This document shows positions 56,977-64,000 of a stretch of 64,000 nucleotides of DNA, in pieces. Source of the DNA: Butyrivibrio sp. (GTDB lineage: Bacteria; Bacillota; Clostridia; Lachnospirales; Lachnospiraceae); the NCBI RefSeq assembly GCF_017635265.1, contig NZ_JAGBLU010000030.1, positions 1 to 64,000 on the forward strand, written 5' to 3'. Each line of letters begins with the position of its first letter. Within the stretch, counting starts at the first letter, position 1. The position numbers and the translations under genes are program-made. Under the pieces are notes generated by a model that made no database searches, was not told the origin of the DNA, and worked only from the letters and a program-made list of their open reading frames with translations.

Positions 56977-58521
56977 AAACTCTACCGTTCCCGGTGGCTT
57001 ACTTGTGAGATCGTACATTACGCGGTTAACACCTTTAACCTCGTTTATGATACGGCTCATGACTTTCTGAAGTACTGCAAAAGGAATCTCTGAAGCTTCA
57101 GCTGTCATGAAGTCCACTGTCTCAACTGCACGAAGAACCACAGCATAGTCATATGTACGCTCATCTCCCATTACGCCTACCGAACGCATATTGGAAAGAG
57201 CTGCAAAGTACTGATCAGGAAGTTTCTCGAGCCCTGCGTTTGCAAGTTCTTCCCTGTAGATGAAGTCAGCGTCTTGAACTATTCTTACCTTCTCTGCTGT
57301 AACTTCACCAATAATTCTGATTCCAAGGCCGGGGCCGGGGAAAGGCTGACGGAAAACTAGATATTCAGGAAGACCAAGTTCAAGGCCCGCCTTACGCACT
57401 TCATCCTTAAACAGAGAGCGCAGTGGCTCGATTATCTCTTTGAAGTCAACATAATCCGGAAGTCCTCCAACATTGTGATGAGACTTGATAACAACGGACT
57501 CTCCGCCAAGTCCCGACTCAACGACATCAGGATAGATAGTTCCCTGTGCAAGGAAATCAACAGTTCCAATCTTTTTAGCTTCTTCCTCAAAAACTCTGAT
57601 GAACTCTTCTCCGATTATTTTACGCTTACGTTCAGGCTCTTCTACGCCCTTTAACTTATCATAGTAGCGCTGTGCTGCATTTACTCTGATAAAGTTTATA
57701 TCGAAATTACCATTTGGTCCAAAAACACTCTCGACCTCATCTCCCTCATTCTTACGAAGAAGACCATGATCTACAAATACACATGTGAGCTGTTTACCAA
57801 TTGCTCTTGCAAGGAGCGCTGCCAGAACTGAAGAATCAACACCACCGGAAAGTGCCAGCAGTACTTTGCCATCGCCAACCTTATCACGGATTTCGCTGAT
57901 GGTATTCTCAACAAAAGAATCCATTCTCCATGTTCCTGCTGTCTTACAGATATTTCTAACAAAATTGTGAAGTATCTCTTTACCCTTTACTGTATGAAGT
58001 ACCTCGGGATGGAACTGAATCGCATAGAGTTTTTTCTCCTCGCATGCCGCTGCCGCAACAGGGCAATCGGATGTATGAGCAATTATTTCAAATCCGGGAG
58101 CGACCTTGCTGATATAGTCAAAATGGCTCATCCAAACTATTGTCTTCTCTTCTATGTCAGCAAAAAGAGAATTCTTAGCACCATCAATAAATGTTTCAGT
58201 CTTTCCATATTCACGAACAGGAGCCTTCTCAACCTTTCCGCCGAGAACATGCATCATAAGCTGCGCCCCGTAGCAAAGGCCCAAGACAGGAATTCCGAGT
58301 TCAAAAAGTTCTTTGGTATAAGTAGGTGCGCCTTCTTCATAACAGGAATTAGGGCCACCTGTTAAAATAATTCCCTTAGGGTTCATCGCCTTAATCTGTT
58401 CAATCGGTGTACGATATGAATAAATTTCACAATAAACATTACATTCTCTGACTCTTCTGGCAACAAGCTGATTGTATTGCCCACCAAAGTCAATTACTAT
58501 TACCTTTTCTTCTGTAGCCAT
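56971..58521 (-). CDS. guaA: GMP synthase (glutamine-hydrolysing)
   Basis: A 516-residue enzyme that makes GMP from XMP, ATP and glutamine. The glutaminase domain has GLCYGAQ (Cys near 83) and His/Glu in AIQFHPEV. The ATP pyrophosphatase has [11 protein letters not shown] near 224-234, and the dimer domain ends [20 protein letters not shown], identical in style to intact guaA, so insertion did not damage it. GGAGGA precedes ATG. Its 3' end is a well-known site for integrative elements. The leader (58522-58636) contains short repeats of ATCAGTA/TACTGAT but no purine riboswitch consensus. Confidence 0.97.
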   Translation of the reverse strand: MATEEKVIVIDFGGQYNQLVARRVRECNVYCEIYSYRTPIEQIKAMNPKGIILTGGPNSCYEEGAPTYTKELFELGIPVLGLCYGAQLMMHVLGGKVEKAPVREYGKTETFIDGAKNSLFADIEEKTIVWMSHFDYISKVAPGFEIIAHTSDCPVAAAACEEKKLYAIQFHPEVLHTVKGKEILHNFVRNICKTAGTWRMDSFVENTISEIRDKVGDGKVLLALSGGVDSSVLAALLARAIGKQLTCVFVDHGLLRKNEGDEVESVFGPNGNFDINFIRVNAAQRYYDKLKGVEEPERKRKIIGEEFIRVFEEEAKKIGTVDFLAQGTIYPDVVESGLGGESVVIKSHHNVGGLPDYVDFKEIIEPLRSLFKDEVRKAGLELGLPEYLVFRQPFPGPGLGIRIIGEVTAEKVRIVQDADFIYREELANAGLEKLPDQYFAALSNMRSVGVMGDERTYDYAVVLRAVETVDFMTAEASEIPFAVLQKVMSRIINEVKGVNRVMYDLTSKPPGTVEFE

Positions 58522-58636
58522 GTTTCCTCCATAAACAGAGTTAATAGTTGCGATATCAATACATCATCAGTAATCCACTACTGATACTGTCTATCCTCAT
58601 ATCATACGTCAGTTACTGATGCCATATAACCTTTAA

Positions 58637-60034
58637 TCAGATATATCTTCTAACAGAAATTATTGATCTATATGTTGCACTGGTAATTTTTATTCCGGTT
58701 TTTTGGGTACTGGCGTGAACTATTTGTCCCCCACCAATATATATACCAACATGTCCACCATAGTATAACACATCACCCGGCTGAGCATTTTCATATGAAA
58801 CCTCTGTTCCATATGAACCTTGTGCCCATGATGTTCTTGGAACCGATATTCCAAATGCCTGATAAACAGCCATTACAAACCCGGAACAGTCTGCTCCGTC
58901 AGTAAGGCTTGTTCCACCTGCTACATAGGGATTACCCACAAACTGGCATGCAAACTTTGCAATATTGGAGCCGGTTGCACTTCCTGCTGAAGCGTAACTT
59001 TTGGTAGAACCAGATGAATTATCTGAGTCATCATCATCATCGTCATCTGAATCTGATGATGTTGTATCTGTATACGTTGTTCCTGACGAAGTTGTCCCGG
59101 TACCGGTCGAATATCCGGAATCTTCATCATCTTCATTTTCAGCATTGGCAGCTTCTTCTGCGGCTCTTCTTGCTTCCTCTTCTGCCTTTAATGCTTCTTC
59201 TTTTGCTTTCTTGGTTTCCTGAACCTGTTTTTCTTTGGCTTCTATCTGTTTCTGAAGCGACGCTATACTTGACTGCTGACTCTTAACCTGCGCTGTATAT
59301 ACTGCAGCTTCCTGTTTAACCTTGGCAAGTTTAACTTCATAATCAGCATAAGTCGCCTTGTACTCAGCCAGAACTTCCTCCATGTACGCTTCTTCTTCTT
59401 CAAGCTCATACTTGGAAGTTTCAAGCTCCGCCTTTTCCTCCTCCAGCTGCTTGCCATAAGCTTCAGCTTTTTCTTTGGCTGAAACATACTCCGCAAGTTT
59501 TATTCTGTCATATTCATAAAGCTGTTCAACATATTGGGCCTTATTAAGCGCATCAGCATAGCTTGTTGCAGTTAAAAGAATCTGCACATACGACAGGTTT
59601 CCCTTTTCGTACATAAACTTAACTCGCTGAACCATCGCTTCATACAAGGTCTCTTCCTGCTTTTTGGCCTCATCATACTCTTGCTGGGTTATCTCGATCT
59701 GCTCTTGCGTCCTGTCAATGTCTTCCTTGATGAGCTCTATATCTGTCATGAGACCAACAATAACTGCATTGGTCTCATCAATGGCCTCTTTTGTTTCCCC
59801 TTTGGCTTCTGAGATACTGCCTATCTGACTGTTGGCATTGTTTAACTTGTTCTGACTGTCTTTTTGTTGTGACTGGAGTGATTTCTGCTGGGACTCCAGT
59901 GCTTTCTGTTCTTGTTCAAGCTTATTCTGTTTTTGCTGTAAATCAGTACTGGTGGTAGCCCATACAGGGTCTGCCACCAGTAAACTCATAACAAGAGACA
60001 TAGCTATTACTACAAAAAAACTACTTTTTTTCAT
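58637..60034 (-). CDS. Secreted coiled-coil NlpC/P60 peptidoglycan hydrolase
   Basis: A 465-residue secreted cell-wall endopeptidase. A signal peptide (MKKSSFFVVIAMSLVMSLLVADPVWA) leads into a long coiled-coil (residues about 30-290), a Ser/Thr/Asp-rich linker with an uninterrupted acidic run, and an NlpC/P60 domain (from about 355). The catalytic residues are Cys383 in ADCSGF, His428 in GHVGIYIG and His440 in IVHAS. It resembles PcsB/CwlO-type hydrolases, which act in cell division or elongation and are often activated by FtsEX. It lies upstream of guaA. Confidence 0.92.
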   Translation of the reverse strand: MKKSSFFVVIAMSLVMSLLVADPVWATTSTDLQQKQNKLEQEQKALESQQKSLQSQQKDSQNKLNNANSQIGSISEAKGETKEAIDETNAVIVGLMTDIELIKEDIDRTQEQIEITQQEYDEAKKQEETLYEAMVQRVKFMYEKGNLSYVQILLTATSYADALNKAQYVEQLYEYDRIKLAEYVSAKEKAEAYGKQLEEEKAELETSKYELEEEEAYMEEVLAEYKATYADYEVKLAKVKQEAAVYTAQVKSQQSSIASLQKQIEAKEKQVQETKKAKEEALKAEEEARRAAEEAANAENEDDEDSGYSTGTGTTSSGTTYTDTTSSDSDDDDDDDSDNSSGSTKSYASAGSATGSNIAKFACQFVGNPYVAGGTSLTDGADCSGFVMAVYQAFGISVPRTSWAQGSYGTEVSYENAQPGDVLYYGGHVGIYIGGGQIVHASTQKTGIKITSATYRSIISVRRYI

Positions 60035-60125
60035 ACCTATCCCCCTTGCTCCTAATTAAGATTTTACTTCAATATCATTATACAACAATATTGACTTATA
60101 TATGTGTCCAACTCTCAAATGATCA

Positions 60126-61517
60126 TCAGAGTTCACAGTTACCAACTGTTCTTGGGAATGACTCAACGTCACGAATGTTACCCATTCCTGTAAGATACAT
60201 TACGCAACGCTCAAATCCAAGACCAAATCCTGCGTGACGAACACTACCGTACTTACGAAGATCAAGATAGAACTGATACTCGTCCTTCTTCATTCCAAGT
60301 TCATCCATACGGCTCTCAAGAAGCTGAAGATCATCCTCTCTCTGGCTTCCTCCAATGATCTCTCCGATTCCTGGAACAAGACAGTCAGCTGCTGCTACAG
60401 TCTTTCCATCTGGATTAAGTTTCATATAGAATGCCTTGATTTCCTTTGGATAATCAGTTACAAATACAGGCTTTTTGAAGATCTCTTCTGTAAGATATCT
60501 CTCATGCTCAGTCTGAAGGTCACATCCCCATGAAACCTTGTAATCAAACTTATCATTGTGCTTTTCCAAAAGCTCAATAGCTTCTGTATATGTAATACGG
60601 CCAAACTCGTTGTTTACTACGTTGTTAAGTCTATCGATAAGTCCCTTATCAATGAACTCGTTAAAGAATGCCATCTCTTCAGGGCAGTGCTCAAGAACAT
60701 AGCTGATAACATACTTAAGCATTGCTTCTGCTGTATCACAGTCATCCTTAAGATCTGCAAAACACATCTCAGGCTCGATCATCCAGAACTCTGCGGCATG
60801 TCTTGTTGTGTTAGAATTCTCTGCACGGAATGTAGGTCCAAATGTGTAAACATTCTTAAATGCAAATGCATATGTCTCAACGTTAAGCTGTCCACTAACT
60901 GTAAGATTTACAGGCTTTCCGAAGAAGTCTTTTGAGTAATCAACTGCTCCATCTTCAGTCTTTGGAACGTTGTTTAGATCCATTGTTGTAACCTGGAACA
61001 TTTCCCCTGCACCTTCACAGTCACTTCCTGTGATAAGTGGAGTGTGAACATATACGAAGTTTCTCTCCTGAAAGAAAGAGTGAATTGCATATGCGGCAAC
61101 TGAACGAACTCTGAATACAGCTTCAAATGTGTTTGTTCTTGCTCTCAAATGAGGAATTGTTCTGAGGTACTCAAGAGTATGTCTCTTTGGCTGAAGAGGA
61201 TAATCCGGAGTTGAAGGTCCCTCTATTTCAACTGAGTCTGCCTGCATCTCGAATGGCTGTTTTGCATTAGGAGTTGCAACAATACTACCAGTTACTATAA
61301 CTGCTGCGCCTACATTGAGCTTGCTGATGTCTGCAAAGTTTGCAAGTCCGTCAGTATAAACAACCTGTAAAGGCTTGAAATATGTACCATCATTAAGCAT
61401 GATGAAGCCGATAGTCTTTGAATCACGAATATTTCTGATCCATCCACCTACAGTAACTTTCTGTCCTGAATACTTTTCCTGCTGTTCAAACAGCGCTCTG
61501 ATATCAACTAATTCCAT
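60126..61517 (-). CDS. asnS: Asparaginyl-tRNA synthetase
   Basis: A 463-residue class IIb synthetase. The N-terminal OB-fold anticodon-binding domain ([21 protein letters not shown]) precedes the catalytic core with motif 2 ([22 protein letters not shown]) and motif 3 ([15 protein letters not shown]). The N-terminal FIxL and the ARTN/FRVRS region match AsnRS rather than AspRS. The start MELVDIRAL was chosen because GGAGG lies five bases upstream; a TTG start four codons earlier overlaps that site. It charges tRNA-Asn in the cytoplasm. Confidence 0.96.
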   Translation of the reverse strand: MELVDIRALFEQQEKYSGQKVTVGGWIRNIRDSKTIGFIMLNDGTYFKPLQVVYTDGLANFADISKLNVGAAVIVTGSIVATPNAKQPFEMQADSVEIEGPSTPDYPLQPKRHTLEYLRTIPHLRARTNTFEAVFRVRSVAAYAIHSFFQERNFVYVHTPLITGSDCEGAGEMFQVTTMDLNNVPKTEDGAVDYSKDFFGKPVNLTVSGQLNVETYAFAFKNVYTFGPTFRAENSNTTRHAAEFWMIEPEMCFADLKDDCDTAEAMLKYVISYVLEHCPEEMAFFNEFIDKGLIDRLNNVVNNEFGRITYTEAIELLEKHNDKFDYKVSWGCDLQTEHERYLTEEIFKKPVFVTDYPKEIKAFYMKLNPDGKTVAAADCLVPGIGEIIGGSQREDDLQLLESRMDELGMKKDEYQFYLDLRKYGSVRHAGFGLGFERCVMYLTGMGNIRDVESFPRTVGNCEL

Positions 61518-61546
61518 GGCGTCCTCCAATCTATGAAAAAGGTAAA

Positions 61547-62824
61547 TTATTCTCCTGCTGGCTCAACGACATTAGCATTTTCTACAAGGAAATCTAATAC
61601 CTTCTCTGCCATCAAACCTTCTCTGTAAACTTCAGGGTCAATTGTTGCTTTGAAGTCTTCATATGAGCTGTAAGCTGTTGTTGATGCTGTATCGTAAGCA
61701 TTCTTAAGATATGCATCTATATCATCATCTGTAACTTCAATTCCTTCAGCCTTTGCAACTGCTGCAAACATAACGAACTGCTGTGTAGAATTTGTTACCA
61801 TTTCTTTTAAATAGTCATCTCCTGAAAGAGCTGAGCCTTCATTCTGGATCATCATATTGACTATATCACTTGATGTAAGCTGCTTTCCAACGTACATAGA
61901 ATACATGCTTGCATAGTACTCAAGCTGTTCGTTCTGCTGCTTAAGATATCTGTTGTAGAGCTTCTCAGGAACTTCCTTAAACTCGCAATTTGACATAACT
62001 GCTGTAAGAACTTCGTTATCTACATTGTTATTGTAAGTATCCTTAGCGTCCTGTTCAAGTCCGCTTCTGATGTACTCTCTTAAATCTGCAAGATTTGTAA
62101 CTGCTCTGTCTTCGTAGCCTTCACCGATGTTGCTGAAGTTAGCACCAAGACCTGCTGCCCACTCATCTGTCATCTCATCTGACTTTACAGAGATGCTGTT
62201 GATTGTAACTGTAAAAATAACATCCTTGCCGGCAAGATCTGTAGCACCGTAATCCTCTGGGAAAGTAAGGTTAAGATCTACCGTATCACCAATATTTGCT
62301 CCAACAAGTCCGCTCTCAAAACCATCAATATATGAATTGGATCCGATAACGAGATCTGCTCCCTGAGCTGTACCGCCATCAAAAGCTTCACCGCTGTCAG
62401 CATATTTACCTACATAATCGATATTTACTGTATCTCCATCCTGAACTGCTCTGTCTGTAACCTCAGTCATAGGCGGGTTGCTTGAAAAGATGCTGCTGAG
62501 CTGGCTCTCTACATCTTCATCTGTAACATTTGGTGCTGCAACTTCTACTGTAACACCCTTGTACTCGCCAAGAGTAACAAACTCTTCAGGGTTGATCTCG
62601 GCAAGTGTCATTGTCTCAAGGTTTTCAAGATTCTCTAAAGCTGAAATTGTAGGTGTTGTCTCTGCTGAGCTATCTGAAGCAGCACCTGCAGCCTCATCTG
62701 AACTAACAGAGCTGGTCTCTGATGCTGCATTTGTAGCTGTTTCTGTATTATTTTTTCCGGTGCAGGCTGTAAGTGATGCAACGACTAAAACTCCAGTCAT
62801 TAATAACGCGATTTTGTTTCTCAT
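61547..62824 (-). CDS. FKBP-type/trigger-factor-like peptidyl-prolyl isomerase lipoprotein
   Basis: A 425-residue lipoprotein. The signal peptide ends at LTAC (Cys21) and a Ser/Ala/Glu-rich spacer runs to about 65. Residues about 75-215 contain an FKBP domain ([25 protein letters not shown] and [26 protein letters not shown]), and residues 220-415 a helical trigger-factor-like C domain ([28 protein letters not shown]). Cytosolic trigger factor has a ribosome-binding domain instead; here it is replaced by an export signal, so this is an extracytoplasmic folding factor. It is transcribed toward asnS. Confidence 0.88.
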   Translation of the reverse strand: MRNKIALLMTGVLVVASLTACTGKNNTETATNAASETSSVSSDEAAGAASDSSAETTPTISALENLENLETMTLAEINPEEFVTLGEYKGVTVEVAAPNVTDEDVESQLSSIFSSNPPMTEVTDRAVQDGDTVNIDYVGKYADSGEAFDGGTAQGADLVIGSNSYIDGFESGLVGANIGDTVDLNLTFPEDYGATDLAGKDVIFTVTINSISVKSDEMTDEWAAGLGANFSNIGEGYEDRAVTNLADLREYIRSGLEQDAKDTYNNNVDNEVLTAVMSNCEFKEVPEKLYNRYLKQQNEQLEYYASMYSMYVGKQLTSSDIVNMMIQNEGSALSGDDYLKEMVTNSTQQFVMFAAVAKAEGIEVTDDDIDAYLKNAYDTASTTAYSSYEDFKATIDPEVYREGLMAEKVLDFLVENANVVEPAGE

Positions 62825-62931
62825 TTCTAATTCTCCTCCAGTGAAATCGGTATAATTCCACCTTTCATAACATTTGTAAAAACAATATTTTTTATACTAC
62901 CACACCTTACAAACAGATTAAAGTATTTTAT

Positions 62932-62960
62932 TTGCTTATCTTCCTAAATAATGCTAAAAT
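62932..62960 (+). promoter_or_regulatory. Promoter of the 63001 gene
   Basis: The -35 TTGCTT (62932-62937), 17-base spacer and -10 TAAAAT (62955-62960) fit sigma-A. The start codon is 41 bases downstream. Confidence 0.65.
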
Positions 62961-63000
62961 ACAACTTGCTATATTTATATTTATTTTGGAGGATTATATT

Positions 63001-63474
63001 TTGAGTACAGGGGCTATTGTTGCTATTGTTATTTCAGTAATTCTGATTGCTGCCATCGTTGCACTTATCATTATCGGTAAGAAAGCTCAAAAGAAGCAGG
63101 CCGAACAACAGGTTCAGCTTGACGCTATGAAGCAGACAATCACTATGCTTATAATTGATAAAAAAAGAATGAAACTTAACGAATCAGGTCTTCCTCAGTC
63201 AGTTATCGAGCAGACACCTAAACTTCTTAGAAGATCCAAACTTCCAATCCTCAAGGTAAGAGTGGGAAACAGAGTTATGAGTCTTATCTGCGATGAAAAG
63301 ATTTATGATCAGGTTCCTGTAAAAAAGGAAGTAAAAGCTTCCGTAAGTGGCATTTATGTTACAGAAGTTAAGGGACTTCACGGAAAAGTTCAGGCACCGG
63401 AAAAGAAGAAAAGCTTCTTCAAGAACCTTGTTGCCAAGGCGCAGGAAAAAGCCGGAGCAAAAATGGTTAAATAA
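63001..63474 (+). CDS. Small membrane-anchored protein of unknown function
   Basis: A 157-residue protein. TTG start chosen: GGAGG lies eight bases upstream, giving MSTGAIVAIVISVILIAAIV, a single N-terminal transmembrane helix. A basic cytoplasmic part follows (KKAQKKQAEQQVQLDAMKQTITMLIIDKKRMKL...LRRSKLPILKVRVGNRVMSLICDEK) with a Lys-rich end. No family recognised with certainty; the architecture recalls small YajC- or Yqf-like membrane proteins. It ends at a strong terminator shared with the convergent DUF1934 gene. Confidence 0.75.
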   Translation: MSTGAIVAIVISVILIAAIVALIIIGKKAQKKQAEQQVQLDAMKQTITMLIIDKKRMKLNESGLPQSVIEQTPKLLRRSKLPILKVRVGNRVMSLICDEKIYDQVPVKKEVKASVSGIYVTEVKGLHGKVQAPEKKKSFFKNLVAKAQEKAGAKMVK

Positions 63475-63484
63475 TTGCAAAAAT

Positions 63485-63521
63485 AAAATGCTGGGACAGT
63501 TAAACTGTCTCAGCATTTTTT
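63485..63521. terminator. Bidirectional terminator between convergent genes
   Basis: Stem ATGCTGGGACAG/CTGTCTCAGCAT with loop TTAAA, AAAA before and TTTTTT after. It serves the plus-strand 63001 gene and, read on the other strand, the DUF1934 gene, whose stop codon it overlaps. Confidence 0.88.
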
Positions 63522-63952
63522 ATTTCAATAATTATCATCGAATCTGACAAAACTTCTCCGCCCATCTCAAGTTCATACTCTGCCATGAGCTTCATTTCCT
63601 CTTCATGTCTGATATTTATAAAGTCAAAACTGGTAGTTACAACTTTCATCTGCATTGTGCCATATGGCGTCTCATATGCTGTGTCGTACTCAAGCTCTTT
63701 TCCAAAGGCAAGTCTGGAACTCATATCCCCTCCACGGGTAATTTCCATGCTGTTGCCATCAGATGCAATGCAGACTTTATTGTGAATACAAAGCTCTCCG
63801 CTTCCTGTATCCTGTTTTTCATCATATTCTATAACTTTACTGCCATCATCAAGAGTTTCATACATTCCTGAAGACGTTGTAACTATTTTTTCTGTGGGCT
63901 CACCCGGTCTTGAATGAATGCCGGTTACATTAACATCTACGTTTTTTCTCAT
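63500..63952 (-). CDS. DUF1934 (YwiB-like) beta-barrel protein
   Basis: A 150-residue protein. The pattern VDVNVTGIHSRPGEPTEKIVTTSSGMYETLDDGSKVIEYDEKQ...MEITRGGDMSSRLAFGKELEYDTAYETPYGTMQM is that of DUF1934, a calycin-like barrel family with unknown role. The start MRKNVDVNV was chosen because GAGG lies five bases upstream; a GTG two codons earlier overlaps it. It ends in the shared terminator. In Bacilli the relative ywiB sits next to argS. Confidence 0.85.
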   Translation of the reverse strand: MRKNVDVNVTGIHSRPGEPTEKIVTTSSGMYETLDDGSKVIEYDEKQDTGSGELCIHNKVCIASDGNSMEITRGGDMSSRLAFGKELEYDTAYETPYGTMQMKVVTTSFDFINIRHEEEMKLMAEYELEMGGEVLSDSMIIIEIKNAETV

Positions 63953-63963
63953 ATTCACCTCGC

Positions 63964-64000
63964 TTATTCCTCTGGTGTGAGCGGTCCGGATAAAAAGAGT
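63964..64000 (-). CDS. Partial CDS, C-terminal end only
   Basis: The minus strand reads LFLSGPLTPEE and a TAA at 63964-63966, 12 bases upstream of the DUF1934 start. It is probably the end of a gene beyond the right edge, co-transcribed with DUF1934. Too short to identify. Confidence 0.4.
   Translation of the reverse strand, partial: LFLSGPLTPEE

Noticed and set aside
58522-58636. Possible purine riboswitch before guaA
   Set aside because: Repeats of ATCAGTA/TACTGAT can pair, but the conserved purine-riboswitch loops are not present.
59001-59286. Open frames opposite the NlpC/P60 linker, rich in Ser, His or Leu
   Set aside because: They mirror the Asp/Ser/Glu-rich linker codons on the other strand and have no ribosome site.

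Overview
The window looks like chromosome of a low-GC, anaerobic Clostridia, most likely a Lachnospiraceae close to Butyrivibrio or Pseudobutyrivibrio. This is inferred from gene families (DUF5711, DUF6472, DUF6462 and DUF7695 proteins, Ala/Glu/Ser-rich lipoproteins, an ANTAR regulator beside glnA, 7TM-GGDEF proteins), from AGGAGG-type ribosome binding sites and from the 16S start. No database search was possible.

Layout. 1-360 holds the 5' end of a 16S rRNA gene on the minus strand and two sigma-A promoters for it. 361-7896 is a minus-strand housekeeping block: cvpA-like, DUF5711, galM, recR, ybaB, dnaX, pfk and a diguanylate cyclase. tRNA-Ser(CGA) follows at 8070. glnA and an ANTAR antiterminator (8200-10080) come next, with a leader that can fold as a terminator or an alternative hairpin. 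10203-14346 holds a LytTR regulator, two lipoproteins and an FRG-domain protein. 14446-19086 is a complete sugar ABC importer. 19099-21001 encodes a DUF6472 peptide, a cupin and an ASKHA protein. 21098-24245 is a YdjI/YdjG/YdjH-like envelope-stress trio, followed by two overlapping 7TM-diguanylate cyclase genes (24341-27803). 27916-30438 encodes a PflX-like radical SAM protein, a CobW-like GTPase and YbaK.

From about 30.6 to 56.97 kb the window is accessory DNA, ending at the 3' end of guaA, a known integration site for genomic islands. It starts with decayed gene fragments (30.6-31.8 kb) and a methyltransferase. Next is a BRO-N protein operon and an XRE repressor joined by shared palindromes and a face-to-face promoter pair. 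A decayed DUF3990/DUF3791 cassette, an ECF sigma factor with a beta-solenoid-like protein, a RelBE-type toxin-antitoxin pair and a broken AlbA_2 gene follow. The core is a type I restriction-modification locus: XRE, hsdR, hsdS, an hsdM with an extra C-terminal domain, and an RloC/PrrC-like anticodon nuclease candidate. The island closes with a PIN-TM remnant, broken XRE genes, an unknown 482-aa protein, a sigma-like protein and a DUF6462 excisionase-like protein. No integrase is visible, so this is probably a decaying or composite defense island.

56.97-64 kb returns to core genes: guaA, an NlpC/P60 hydrolase, asnS, an FKBP/trigger-factor-like lipoprotein, a small membrane protein and a DUF1934 protein.

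The best candidates for something undescribed are the glnA leader (10.1 kb), the bidirectional switch at 35.35 kb, the hsdM fusion (45.3 kb), the RloC-linked type I locus, the ECF sigma/beta-solenoid pair (37.1-38.9 kb) and the 482-aa protein (53.1 kb).
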